DNA of 20,038 nt from Alphaproteobacteria bacterium UBA998 (lineage in GTDB: Bacteria > Pseudomonadota > Alphaproteobacteria > Rickettsiales > UBA998), in contig DBAY01000059.1 of NCBI GenBank assembly GCA_002291925.1, positions 1-20,038 of the forward strand, written 5' to 3'. Below the pieces are notes generated by a model. The model did no database searches, was not told the origin of the DNA, and was given only the letters and a program-made list of their open reading frames with translations. Of the stretch, positions 1 to 8,135 are shown in pieces. Both the position numbers and the translations under genes were made by a program. Positions within the stretch are counted from its first letter, which is position 1, and every line of letters begins with the position of its first letter.

Positions 1-121
1 TGTCATTCCAGCGAAGGCTGGAATCCAGCCCACCTGTCATGCTGAACTTGTTTCAGCATCTTTTTCATAGGCCCTGAAACAAGTTCAGGGCGACTGGATT
101 CCAGCCTTCGCTGGAATGACA
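1..121. repeat. Nested palindromic intergenic repeat (TGTCATTCC family)
   Basis: The outer arms at 1-28 and 94-121 are perfect inverted repeats of 28 bases. Each arm is itself a small hairpin (TTCCAG / CTGGAA). Inside lies a second perfect inverted repeat of 15 bases (42-56 and 74-88, starting CTGAACTTG). A half copy of the outer arm recurs at 12892-12916. It lies downstream of folB on the minus strand, so its transcript could fold and help end folB transcription. It may continue left of the window. Confidence 0.9.
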
Positions 122-162
122 AAGAATGCAAACAGCTCGAACGGTATAGGAGAATTAGACTC

Positions 163-585
163 CTACACCTCGCCCGCTTTAAACCCCTCGGGGAAGTCGC
201 TGACGATGATGCGCACGCCGCCATGGATGGCGGGTACGGGGGGGTGGCATTTATGCAGCTTCAGCAGGATGCGGATGTCATCGGCCGGAAGTTGCGGCAG
301 TTGCTCAGCCACGTTGGCGCGGATAACGCGCAGTAATTCATGCGCGAGGAACTCAATCAGCTGGAATTCCTTATCCTCCACATGGCGCAGCAGCACCTGC
401 GTCAGCGTATCGTAGCACAGGAACGGCATGGCCTGCGAATCGCAGGAATCCGGACGCTGGCGGAAGAAGAAGCGGATATCCAGCTCCACGGCCTGCGCCT
501 TCTCGCGCTCGCCCTCCCCGTAGCCGAGGAAAACGGGCAGACGAAGGCGGTCAATGTGCAGGCAGGCTTGGTAACGTTCGCTCAT
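163..585 (-). CDS. folB: Dihydroneopterin aldolase family protein (FolB-like)
   Basis: 140 residues. FolB-type enzymes cleave dihydroneopterin to 6-hydroxymethyl-dihydropterin and glycolaldehyde in cytosolic folate synthesis. Visible family features: an N-terminal strand with GYGEGEREKAQ leading to VELDIRF (residues 21-39), a CYDTL segment near 57-61, FQLIEFLAHELL with the substrate-binding type Glu at about 78, and a C-terminal LLKLHKCHPP stretch with the candidate catalytic Lys near 109-112, then GGVRIIVSD. The reading frame runs upstream to 675, but MSERYQ at 585 is preferred because it matches the usual family length and has AAGG a few bases upstream. It is divergent from coaBC, and its 3' side faces the 1-121 palindrome. 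The family is clear; the related epimerase activity cannot be excluded. Confidence 0.85.
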   Translation of the reverse strand: MSERYQACLHIDRLRLPVFLGYGEGEREKAQAVELDIRFFFRQRPDSCDSQAMPFLCYDTLTQVLLRHVEDKEFQLIEFLAHELLRVIRANVAEQLPQLPADDIRILLKLHKCHPPVPAIHGGVRIIVSDFPEGFKAGEV

Positions 586-689
586 GCGCGCCTTGTAGCA
601 GCATGCGCGGGGGAATGCAGCAGGGAAATTCGCTTGTCTTGCCGACACGCAAGACTGTATGGTGCGCACAAACAAACGGTTGAGTTGCG

Positions 690-1901
690 ATGCTTTCGCG
701 CGTGTTGCTCATCATCTCCGGCAGCATCGCCGCCTACAAGGCGCTGGAGCTGATCCGGCTGCTCCGCAAGGACGGGGTCACGGTGGATGCTATCCTCACC
801 GGGGGCGGCGCAAAATTCATCACCCCGCTGGCCGTCTCCGCCCTCACCGGCCGCCCCACCTACACCGATCTGTGGTCCTTGAAGGATGAGGTGGAGATGG
901 GCCATATCCGCCTCTCGCGCGAGGCGGACCTGATCATCGCCGCCCCGGCCAGCGCCGATTTGATTGCACGCATGGCACAGGGGCGCGCCGATGACCTCGC
1001 CGCCGCCACGCTGCTTGCGTCCAACAAGCCCATTTACCTCGCCCCCGCCATGAATGGCGAGATGTGGCGCAAGCCCGCCACCCAGCGCAACCTCACGCAA
1101 TTGCAGGCGGACGGCGTGCGCCTCATCGCCCCCGGCGCCGGCGAGATGGCGTGCGGGGAAGTGGGCGAAGGCCGCATGGCGGAGCCCGAAGAGATTTTCG
1201 CGGCCCTGCGCGGCTTCGCGCAGCAGGGGCCGCTGGCCGGGCGGCATGCAATCGTAACCGCCGGGCCGACCTTCGAGCCGGTGGACCCGGTGCGCTTCCT
1301 CGGCAACCGCTCCTCCGGCAAGCAAGGCTATGCCATCGCCGCGGCCCTGGCGAAGCGCGGGGCGCAGGTGACGCTCGTCTCTGGCCCCACCGCGCTGGAG
1401 GCCCCAGCGGGCGTGACGATGCAGCGCGTCGAGACGGCGCAGCAGATGCATCACGCCGTCATGGCCGCCCTGCCCGCGGACCTGTTCATCGCCACCGCCG
1501 CCGTGGCGGACTGGCGGCCAGCCGATGTCTCCGCGCGCAAGTTGAAGAAGCGGCAGAGTGCCGAGCCCCCGTCCCTCACACTGACGGAAAACCCCGATAT
1601 TCTGGCCTCGGTCGCCCAGAGCACGCCGCGCCCGGCCCTCGTCATCGGCTTTGCTGCCGAAACGGACAATCTGGAAGCCAACGCCGTCGACAAGCGCGCC
1701 CGCAAGCAACTCGACTGGGTACTCGCCAATGACGTCTCCGGCGGCGGCATCTTCGGGGCGGACGATACGGCGCTGCTGTTCGTCACGGAAGCGGGAAGCG
1801 AGCGCTGGCCCGCCCTCTCCAAGCAGGACTCCGCCGATCAGCTGGTGGAGCGCATTATCCAGCATTTTACCCCCGCCAAGGCGCGGAAAACCCGAAAGTA
1901 G
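690..1901 (+). CDS. coaBC: Bifunctional phosphopantothenoylcysteine decarboxylase / phosphopantothenate-cysteine ligase
   Basis: 403 residues, the normal length for the fused Dfp/CoaBC enzyme. It joins 4'-phosphopantothenate to cysteine (CoaB half) and decarboxylates the product (CoaC half) on the way to coenzyme A. The N-terminal flavoprotein half shows GSIAAYK (11-17), His72 in GHIRLS, PASADLIARM, the PAMNGEMW motif (119-126, Asn122) and the redox-type Cys155 in GEMACGEVGEGRM. The synthetase half starts near 185 with VTAGPTFEPVDPVRF and NRSSGKQGYAIA, then AAVADWRP, a lysine cluster at 284-287, ENPDIL and GFAAET. It is the first gene of a four-gene run; the next start lies 6 bases after its stop. 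The start at 690 has only a weak ribosome binding site but matches the expected N-terminus. Confidence 0.97.
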   Translation: MLSRVLLIISGSIAAYKALELIRLLRKDGVTVDAILTGGGAKFITPLAVSALTGRPTYTDLWSLKDEVEMGHIRLSREADLIIAAPASADLIARMAQGRADDLAAATLLASNKPIYLAPAMNGEMWRKPATQRNLTQLQADGVRLIAPGAGEMACGEVGEGRMAEPEEIFAALRGFAQQGPLAGRHAIVTAGPTFEPVDPVRFLGNRSSGKQGYAIAAALAKRGAQVTLVSGPTALEAPAGVTMQRVETAQQMHHAVMAALPADLFIATAAVADWRPADVSARKLKKRQSAEPPSLTLTENPDILASVAQSTPRPALVIGFAAETDNLEANAVDKRARKQLDWVLANDVSGGGIFGADDTALLFVTEAGSERWPALSKQDSADQLVERIIQHFTPAKARKTRK

Positions 1902-1907
1902 CATAGC

Positions 1908-2513
1908 ATGGCACGCTCACTGAACCGCAAACGCATTCTTATCAGTTGGGTTGTGGGCGTCAGCGGTGGCTTACTGTTTCTTTTCTCTAGGGGCCTCTGG
2001 CAGCAGGACACACTCTTCACCGAGGTGAACGAGATGATCGGCTATGTAGTGGTAACCCTGTGCGCCTTCGGGCGTGTCTATTGCACCGCATATATCGGCG
2101 GGCGCAAGAATCAGGCGCTGGTGCAGGACGGCCCCTTCTCCCTTTGCCGCAACCCGCTTTATTTTTGCTCTTTGCTTGGCATTCTCGGCATTGCGCTGAT
2201 GAGCAACCGTATTACGCTCATCATCGGGCTCATGGGTGCTTTCCTATTCATTTACCACCGGCTGATCCAACGCGAGGAGGCGTTTCTCCGCCAGACTTTC
2301 GGCGAGGAATACGAAGCGTACTGCCGCCGCACGCCGCGCCTGATTCCCCGCCTTGAAAATTACAGCACGCGGAACGAAATTAACGTCCGGTCGCAGTTTT
2401 TGCTGAAAAGCATTGGAGATGCGGTAGTATGGTTTCTCCCGCTGCCCTGCTTCGAGCTGATCAGCACTTTGCAGCAGGCGGGGCATTTGCCGGTTTTCTT
2501 CCTGCTGCCGTGA
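1908..2513 (+). CDS. Isoprenylcysteine/phospholipid methyltransferase-like integral membrane protein
   Basis: 201 residues. Its pattern is that of the ICMT/PEMT group of small membrane methyltransferases. Hydrophobic segments lie near 10-29, 43-60, 84-99 and 102-117. The family signature is the SAM-site segment GPFSLCRNPLYF (75-86), followed by QREEAFLRQTFGEEYEAY (121-138) and RTPRLIP (141-147). Bacterial members methylate lipids or isoprenoid-like groups, but the substrate here cannot be read from sequence. After the catalytic core come about 50 residues with another hydrophobic end, longer than the minimal family. It begins 6 bases after coaBC and ends just before dut, so it is probably co-transcribed; a role linked to CoA or dUTP is not implied. 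Its base composition looks less GC-rich than its neighbours. Confidence 0.82.
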   Translation: MARSLNRKRILISWVVGVSGGLLFLFSRGLWQQDTLFTEVNEMIGYVVVTLCAFGRVYCTAYIGGRKNQALVQDGPFSLCRNPLYFCSLLGILGIALMSNRITLIIGLMGAFLFIYHRLIQREEAFLRQTFGEEYEAYCRRTPRLIPRLENYSTRNEINVRSQFLLKSIGDAVVWFLPLPCFELISTLQQAGHLPVFFLLP

Positions 2514-2545
2514 CGTGATAGATTTTTGACATGAAGGATTACACC

Positions 2546-3028
2546 ATGCCCTCTTCTTCGCAGATTGTTGCCATCACCCGCCTGAAACATGGGGCGGACC
2601 TTGACCTGCCCGCTTACGCGACGGAGCAGAGCGCCGGCATGGACCTGCTTGCGGCGGTGGGTGAGGACATGGTGCTGGCTCCCGGCCAGCGGGCGCTGGT
2701 GCCGACCGGCATCGCCATCGCCCTGCCGGAGGGCTACGAGGCGCAAATCCGTCCGCGCTCCGGCCTGGCCTACAAGAACGGCCTCACGGTGCTGAACTCG
2801 CCCGGCACCATCGATGCGGATTACCGCGGCGAGGTGAAGGTGCTGCTGATCAATCACGGGCAGGAAGCCTTCGCCATCACGCGTGGGATGCGGATCGCCC
2901 AGATGGTGGTGGCGCCCTACACACGGGTGGCGTGGAGAGCGGTGGATTCGCTGGAGGATTCGGCGCGCGGCGTGGGCGGATTTGGCTCCACCGGCGTGCT
3001 CAGCATGAAGAAAGTGGCTCAGGGGTAA
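2546..3028 (+). CDS. dut: Deoxyuridine 5'-triphosphate nucleotidohydrolase (dUTPase)
   Basis: 160 residues from the chosen start. It hydrolyses dUTP to dUMP and pyrophosphate, keeping uracil out of DNA and feeding thymidylate synthesis; the family works as a homotrimer. All five dUTPase motifs are present in order: SAGMDLLA, PRSGLAYKNG, GTIDADYRGE with the catalytic Asp, RIAQMVVAP, and the C-terminal glycine-rich RGVGGFGSTG arm that closes over the substrate. An upstream in-frame ATG at 2531 exists, but AAGGA at 2534-2538 sits 7 bases before the ATG at 2546, so 2546 is preferred. It lies between the methyltransferase and cysK, 2 bases from the cysK start. The coaBC-dut neighbourhood is common in proteobacteria. 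Confidence 0.96.
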   Translation: MPSSSQIVAITRLKHGADLDLPAYATEQSAGMDLLAAVGEDMVLAPGQRALVPTGIAIALPEGYEAQIRPRSGLAYKNGLTVLNSPGTIDADYRGEVKVLLINHGQEAFAITRGMRIAQMVVAPYTRVAWRAVDSLEDSARGVGGFGSTGVLSMKKVAQG

Positions 3029-3030
3029 GT

Positions 3031-4005
3031 ATGGTACAGCGCGATTCCGACAAGCTCGACTCCCCCGGTCGTGGGCGGGTCTATGACAATATCCTGCAAA
3101 CCATCGGCAACACGCCCATGGTGCGCCTGAACCGCCTCGCCGAGGAAGCGGGCTGCGTGGCGACGATCTACGCCAAGCTGGAATTCTTCAACCCCCTCTC
3201 CTCCATCAAGGACCGCATTGCGCTTGGCATGATTGAGGCGGCGGAGGCATCAGGGAAAATTAACGAGCATACGCTGCTGGTGGAACCCACCTCCGGCAAT
3301 ACGGGGATCGCGCTTGCCTTCGCCTGCGCGGCCAAGGGCTACAAGCTCATCCTCACCATGCCGGAGAGCATGTCGATCGAGCGCCGCAAGATGCTGAAAT
3401 TCCTGGGCGCGGAGCTGGAGCTGACGCCCGCCGCCAAGGGCATGAAAGGCGCCATTGCGCGCGCCGAGGAGATTGTGGCGAGCAACCCCAACGCGCTGAT
3501 GCTGCAGCAGTTCCAGAACGCCGCCAACCCGGCCATCCACACCCGCACCACCGCCCGCGAAATCTGGGAAGATACGGACGGCGCGATAGACGTGTTCATC
3601 ACGGGTGTGGGCACCGGCGGCACTGTCACCGGCGTGGGCCGCGTGCTGAAGGAGCACAAGGCTGACGTGAAAATCATCGCGGTGGAGCCCACCGACAGCC
3701 CCGTGCTCTCCGGTGGCCAGCCCGGCCCGCACAAGATTCAGGGCATCGGCGCCGGGTTCGTGCCGGACAATTTCGACCGCAGCGTGGTGGATGAGGTTAT
3801 CCAGATATCCAACGAAACCGCCTTCGCCACCGCCCGCCGCGCCGCCAAGCTGGACGGCATCCCCGCCGGCATTTCTTCCGGCGCGACACTCGCCGCCGCC
3901 CTGCAAGTTGCCAAGCGCCCCGAGATGGCCGGACGCACCATCGTCGTCATCGTCGCCTCAATTGCGGAGCGGTATATCTCGACGGATCTGTTCGCGGATT
4001 TGTAA
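3031..4005 (+). CDS. cysK: Cysteine synthase (O-acetylserine thiol-lyase)
   Basis: 324 residues, the usual length of a fold-type II PLP enzyme that makes cysteine from O-acetylserine and sulfide. Visible motifs: ILQTIGNTPMVRLNRL at the N-terminus, the PLP Schiff-base lysine K60 in NPLSSIKDR, the substrate loop PTSGNTGIAL (86-95), the phosphate-binding GVGTGGTVTG (192-201) and the C-terminal GISSGAT and ERYISTDLFADL. The frame is open upstream to 2932, but that part lies inside dut in another frame. The ATG at 3031 follows an AGGGG site and gives the normal N-terminus. It is the last gene of the coaBC run; cysteine is also the co-substrate of CoaB. The stop lies 3 bases from the stop of the converging gene at 4009, and no terminator hairpin is visible between them. 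Confidence 0.96.
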   Translation: MVQRDSDKLDSPGRGRVYDNILQTIGNTPMVRLNRLAEEAGCVATIYAKLEFFNPLSSIKDRIALGMIEAAEASGKINEHTLLVEPTSGNTGIALAFACAAKGYKLILTMPESMSIERRKMLKFLGAELELTPAAKGMKGAIARAEEIVASNPNALMLQQFQNAANPAIHTRTTAREIWEDTDGAIDVFITGVGTGGTVTGVGRVLKEHKADVKIIAVEPTDSPVLSGGQPGPHKIQGIGAGFVPDNFDRSVVDEVIQISNETAFATARRAAKLDGIPAGISSGATLAAALQVAKRPEMAGRTIVVIVASIAERYISTDLFADL

Positions 4006-4008
4006 GCG

Positions 4009-5229
4009 CTATTGCGCTGGCTGGATGCTGTCGATGTCCACCCACTCGATGCCGAAGCGGCCGGGGTGGGAAGGAATATGCATTAAGGTGCCACGTCGCA
4101 CCGCATCGAAAAGCTTGCTGCTCGTGGAGAAGCGATAGGGTTTTGTGCTACCCGCCCGCCATGCCTCCATGGCCAAATGGTAGCTGAAGCTGGCACTGTG
4201 ATGGCATTTATAGTCAATTCTGAGGTATTGGTTGATCGTTGCCTGTCGTGCTCCCGCCTCGCACATGGCTTCAGCAAGAGTGTGAGTTGTGCTTCTTGTG
4301 CGGCGCCGCTTGCCGTATCCTTCAGATTTGCTACAGGTAAGGCTACACGAACGATCAACAACTGGCTTTACATGCACGACAGGCGCGGCGGTATCGAGAA
4401 GAATATTTGCCTCGCGTAGTGCATAACCTGAGGTGATCATGATACCGAATAGCCCAGCGACCAGGAAATCGACCAATACCCATCCGGCCCATGATGTGCC
4501 TTGAAAGAACCATAATAGCACTGCTAGCCAAATGCCTGACAGCATCAGCCCAAAAAAGACGGCTGTCGCGTACCATTCCACATGGCTCACTATTTCCATA
4601 TGATCAAGCAGGGTGGGCAGCGCCCCGAACATTGCCGTCAGCAGCAGCCCCATATGCAGGGCCAAGGCCAGAAACGCCCAGTAGCCCGTGTTGACGCCTA
4701 AACGCTGCACGCTTGATTCAGCCCCGTCTTTCAGGGCCTCCGGAATGCGCGTCATCAATGTACGAATCTGATCGTAATAGTCTGCATCCATATCGTGCGC
4801 ACTGCCACGCATGACACACCAAGTCTTATGGGTGGAAACGAAAAGCCCTTTCACGGGCAAGTCGAAAAGTCTTTTCAACGCCGCCTGCATTGAGTCCGAC
4901 TTAAGCGATTCCTCAAGATGGGAGGGGTAATCAGTAATGAAGTACAATTTGCGATTGATCGTGTCGTCCTGCACGGAAATTTCATGCGCCACGCCGATAA
5001 ATTTCAGGAATCGGTGATACCAGCGTTCACGACGCACGACGAACGGAAAACGCGCTTCCTGCCTGAGGCCAATCCAGCGCGAATAGGTTTGATCCTTGCT
5101 TTTGGAAATATACTCCAGAGCGTTAGGGAATTTCTTGGAAGCAGATGGTTTTAAACCGCTCCCCAAGAACTGCCGCCAGCGGAAGAAGGCAACACTCATC
5201 AAGAGTGCAATTTGTAGGATGAGCACCAT
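4009..5229 (-). CDS. Unrecognised membrane protein
   Basis: 406 residues with no family I recognise. Predicted layout: one N-terminal hydrophobic helix (1-16), a soluble region rich in charged and aromatic residues (about 20-175), three membrane helices (about 181-205, 219-243 and 248-270), then a soluble C-terminal region (271-406). The C-terminal part has a CSLTC motif (295-299), a basic patch (KRRRTR, 307-312) and two further cysteines (323 and 342). The start at 5229 has AAGG with a 7-base gap. It begins 23 bases after the ftsK stop on the same strand, so it is likely co-transcribed with ftsK. Base composition is visibly less GC-rich than ftsK, consistent with faster evolution or a different origin. 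It is a real gene judging by its length and coherent membrane topology; function unknown. Confidence 0.75.
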   Translation of the reverse strand: MVLILQIALLMSVAFFRWRQFLGSGLKPSASKKFPNALEYISKSKDQTYSRWIGLRQEARFPFVVRRERWYHRFLKFIGVAHEISVQDDTINRKLYFITDYPSHLEESLKSDSMQAALKRLFDLPVKGLFVSTHKTWCVMRGSAHDMDADYYDQIRTLMTRIPEALKDGAESSVQRLGVNTGYWAFLALALHMGLLLTAMFGALPTLLDHMEIVSHVEWYATAVFFGLMLSGIWLAVLLWFFQGTSWAGWVLVDFLVAGLFGIMITSGYALREANILLDTAAPVVHVKPVVDRSCSLTCSKSEGYGKRRRTRSTTHTLAEAMCEAGARQATINQYLRIDYKCHHSASFSYHLAMEAWRAGSTKPYRFSTSSKLFDAVRRGTLMHIPSHPGRFGIEWVDIDSIQPAQ

Positions 5230-5252
5230 GTCTTCACCTTTTCAGTAGGGCG

Positions 5253-7622
5253 TTACTCTTCCATCCGCCGCGCCAGCACCTCGCGTTTGCCGACGTGGTT
5301 GGCTTCGCCGACTAGGCCGTCGCGCTCCATCTTCTCGATGAGGCGGGCGGCGCGGTTATAGCCGATCTTCAGCATGCGCTGGATGTAGCTGGTGGAGGCC
5401 TTGCGGTCGCGGATGACGATCTGCACGGCGCGGTCATAGAGCAGCTTGTCCTCCTCGGACTCCTCCTCATCCTCGAAGCCAGCTTCCTCCGCCTCCTCGT
5501 CATAGGTGACGGACTCGACGTAGGACGGCTCGCCCTGCGTCTTCAGGAAAGCCACGATGTCTTCCACCTCCTGGTCGGAGACGAACGGGCCGTGCACGCG
5601 GCTGATGCGGCCACCACCGGCCATGTAGAGCATGTCGCCCTGCCCCAGCAGCTGCTCGGCGCCCTGCTCGCCGAGGATGGTGCGGCTGTCGATCTTTGAT
5701 GTCACCTGGAAGCTGATACGCGTCGGGAAGTTCGCCTTGATGACGCCGGTGATGACGTCCACCGACGGGCGCTGCGTGGCCATGATGAGGTGGATGCCCG
5801 CCGCCCGCGCCATTTGCGCCAGGCGCTGGATAGAGCCCTCGATATCCTTGCCCGCCACCAGCATGAGGTCGGCCATCTCGTCGACGATGACGACGATGTA
5901 GGGTAGCGGCGAGAGGTCCAGCTCCTGCGTTTCGTAGATGGGGCGGCCCGTGTCGGGGTCGAAGCCGGTCTGTACCTCGCGGCGGATGATCTCGCCTTTG
6001 GCGGCGGCTTCCTTCACGCGCTTGTTGTAACCGTCGATGTTGCGGGTTTTCACCAACGACATCAGACGGTAACGGTTCTCCATCTCCTTGACCGTCCATT
6101 TCAGCGCGACAACGGCCTTGCCCGGCTCGGTCACCACAGGGGTCAGCAGGTGCGGGATATTGTCATAGACCGACAATTCCAGCATCTTCGGGTCGATCAT
6201 GATGAAGCGGCACTGCTCCGGCGACATGTGATAGATGAGCGAAAGCAGCATGGTGTTGATGGACACCGACTTGCCGGAGCCAGTCGTCCCTGCCACCAGC
6301 AGGTGCGGCATACGGGCGAGGTCGGCGATGATCGGCTCGCCGCCAATGTCCTTGCCCAGCACCAGCGGCAGCTTGGCCTGCGTCTTGGCGAAGGCATCGT
6401 CCTCGATCAGCTCGCGCATGTAGACGGTTTCGCGCGTGCGGTTCGGCAGCTCGATGCCGATGGCGTTGCGGCCCGGAATCACCGCGATGCGCGCCGAGAC
6501 GGCGGACATGGAGCGGGCGATGTCGTCGGCGAGGCCGATGACGCGGCTGGATTTGGTACCGGCGGCAGGCTCCAGTTCATAAAGCGTCACGACAGGGCCG
6601 GGGCGGATATTGATGATCTCGCCATGTACGCCAAAATCCTTCAGCACACTCTCCAGCATGGTGGCGTTCTGCTTCAGCGCCGACTCGCTCGGCTGGCTTT
6701 TCTTTGCCTTGGCAGGCACCTTGGTGAGCAGGCTGACGGACGGCATCTCGAACTCGCCATGGCGCGGCTGCAGCGGCAGCGAGCCCTGCTTTTTGGTAGC
6801 GACGGGAGCGGAAACTTTCTTCTCGGACTTGGAACGGGCCAACGGCTGCGGGGCCTCGTCTTCATCCTCCTCATCCTCTTCCAAGGCCTCCTCTTCGTCC
6901 TCGTGCAGGAATTCCTCCTCGCCCTCTTTGTCGAATGAACGTTCAGCATCCCGGTCGCCGAAGAATTTAGGAATGACAAAGGCCTTGCGGCGTTCGCGCG
7001 GTGCGTCATCATAGCCATCGGATTCACCTTGGAACGCCTGACGCGCCAGATGCTTCACGGCGGTGAGGTAGGCCACGCCGCGCATCACCACACCCCAGAT
7101 CATGCGCCATTCGCGCTTGCTGAGACCCATCGCCACCGGCACCGTAACCACCAGCAGCACCAGCCCGACGAGCGCGCTCAGGTAGCCCGGTAGCAGCGAG
7201 GAAATCTTCGCCTGCAGCAGCGCGCCCATGGCGCCGCCAAAACCACTTGCCACCGGCCAGAAGACCGGCGCCTTGATAAAGGAGAACAGCAGCGAGGCCA
7301 CCGCCAGCGCCACGCAAAACGCCACCACGCGGATGCCAAGCAGCGGAATCCGGCCCATCTGCATCATGCGCCAGCCCCAGGCGACCAGCGTTGCGACCAC
7401 CAGAAGACTGCCCAGCCCAAGCACCTGTAGGGAAAGATCGGAGATCACCGCCCCGAAAAAGCCGCCGAGATTGCTCACGGCCTGATCCGTGGCGCGGTTC
7501 AGTGAGGGATCGCCGCTATCATACGAGAGAATCGCAAGAAACGAGAAAGCGCCCAGAAACATCAGCGTGAGGCCCACGGCCTGATGCATCATGCGCTGGG
7601 TATAGTGAGTAAGGCGCATCAT
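5253..7622 (-). CDS. ftsK: DNA translocase FtsK/SpoIIIE
   Basis: 789 residues. The hexameric motor pumps DNA through the division septum and activates XerCD recombination at dif. N-terminal membrane helices fall at about 14-35, 46-82, 95-118 and 145-167. A linker follows with a very acidic stretch (233-257) and basic patches. The motor domain has Walker A GTTGSGKS (445-452), Walker B VVIVDEMADL (577-586), and the family segments ARAAGIHLIMATQRPSVDVI and GEQGAEQLLGQGDMLYM. The C-terminal winged-helix gamma domain (about 725-789) carries STSYIQRMLKIGYNRAARL. Two adjacent ATGs (7622 and 7619) are possible; GAGAGG lies 3 bases before the first and 6 before the second, so the second may be the real start. 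The linker is short, as in many alphaproteobacteria. Confidence 0.97.
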   Translation of the reverse strand: MMRLTHYTQRMMHQAVGLTLMFLGAFSFLAILSYDSGDPSLNRATDQAVSNLGGFFGAVISDLSLQVLGLGSLLVVATLVAWGWRMMQMGRIPLLGIRVVAFCVALAVASLLFSFIKAPVFWPVASGFGGAMGALLQAKISSLLPGYLSALVGLVLLVVTVPVAMGLSKREWRMIWGVVMRGVAYLTAVKHLARQAFQGESDGYDDAPRERRKAFVIPKFFGDRDAERSFDKEGEEEFLHEDEEEALEEDEEDEDEAPQPLARSKSEKKVSAPVATKKQGSLPLQPRHGEFEMPSVSLLTKVPAKAKKSQPSESALKQNATMLESVLKDFGVHGEIINIRPGPVVTLYELEPAAGTKSSRVIGLADDIARSMSAVSARIAVIPGRNAIGIELPNRTRETVYMRELIEDDAFAKTQAKLPLVLGKDIGGEPIIADLARMPHLLVAGTTGSGKSVSINTMLLSLIYHMSPEQCRFIMIDPKMLELSVYDNIPHLLTPVVTEPGKAVVALKWTVKEMENRYRLMSLVKTRNIDGYNKRVKEAAAKGEIIRREVQTGFDPDTGRPIYETQELDLSPLPYIVVIVDEMADLMLVAGKDIEGSIQRLAQMARAAGIHLIMATQRPSVDVITGVIKANFPTRISFQVTSKIDSRTILGEQGAEQLLGQGDMLYMAGGGRISRVHGPFVSDQEVEDIVAFLKTQGEPSYVESVTYDEEAEEAGFEDEEESEEDKLLYDRAVQIVIRDRKASTSYIQRMLKIGYNRAARLIEKMERDGLVGEANHVGKREVLARRMEE

Positions 7623-7750
7623 AGACCTCTCATGCTAGCAGAAACAGGCGCTGGCAGCAGGCCAATGAAACAGAGAGAGGTTAGAAATCCGTTAAACGAA
7701 GCACCACTGTGGCATAATCACACCGCTGTTGCCCCGATGAGACGCCCACC

Positions 7751-7837
7751 CCGTCATCCTGCGAGCCGAAGGCTGCGCAGGGTCTCCCTCGTTACGCTCA
7801 GAGATTCCGGGCCCGCTTACGCGTCCCGGAATGACGG
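7751..7837. repeat. Palindromic repeat, CCGTCAT-tipped
   Basis: The ends are CCGTCAT (7751-7757) and ATGACGG (7831-7837). An inner inverted pair is ATTCCGGG (7804-7811) and CCCGGAAT (7825-7832). The left part (CCTGCGAGCCGAAGG) does not match the right part, so this looks like a composite or partly decayed copy. Confidence 0.7.
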
Positions 7838-7850
7838 AGAATAGAGGAAA

Positions 7851-7924
7851 TGTCACCCCGCACTTGGTACGCGGGGCCTCCTTGCGTCACGAGGGGGATC
7901 CTCAGGTTATGCCCGAGAATGACG
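7851..7924. repeat. Palindromic repeat, TGTCACCCCGC family (left arm intact)
   Basis: It starts TGTCACCCCGCACTTGGTAC and is followed by GCGGGG, the same arm as at 10838. The right part is diverged and ends in AATGACG. This is one of four copies of the family in the window (also at 8061, 10838 and 14877). Confidence 0.65.
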
Positions 7925-7968
7925 AAGATTAAAGCATGTTATTCAACCCGCTCTCCCCTCATGGTGCG

Positions 7969-8032
7969 CCTGTCGAACCATGACGTGTAGCGCGGTGACG
8001 GGCCTATCATCCTTCGACAGGCTCAGGATGAG
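7969..8032. repeat. Palindromic repeat with CCTGTCGA / TCGACAGG arms
   Basis: CCTGTCGA (7969-7976) is inverted as TCGACAGG (about 8013-8020). The right side also holds the smaller dyad TCATCCT / AGGATGA around TTCGACAGGCTC, a sequence pattern seen widely in alphaproteobacterial intergenic repeats. Confidence 0.55.
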
Positions 8033-8060
8033 GAGCGAGGTGGGAGAATCCAGCTAGGTA

Positions 8061-8130
8061 GTCTCCCCGCACTCGTTGCGGGGTTCCTCGTTACGTAGGG
8101 AGACTCCGCGTACCACGTGCGGGGTGACAG
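8061..8130. repeat. Palindromic repeat, CCCCGCAC...GTGCGGGGTGACA family
   Basis: It holds CCCCGCACTCGTTGCGGGG near its left end and GTACCACGTGCGGGGTGACA at its right end. This is the same family as 7851, 10838 and 14877, with a shorter and partly altered left tip (GTCTCCCC instead of GTCACCCC). Confidence 0.65.
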
Positions 8131-8135
8131 GGATT

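Noticed and set aside
582..1904. Long minus-strand open frame of 440 codons opposite coaBC
   Set aside because: It lies wholly antisense to a clear coaBC gene and has the Gly/Arg/His-rich composition typical of shadow frames in GC-rich DNA.
2932..3030. N-terminal extension of cysK into dut
   Set aside because: The extension is dut read in another frame; the ATG at 3031 with AGGGG gives the normal protein.
3250..3906. Minus-strand open frame opposite cysK
   Set aside because: Shadow frame, Gly/Ala/His-rich, no motifs.
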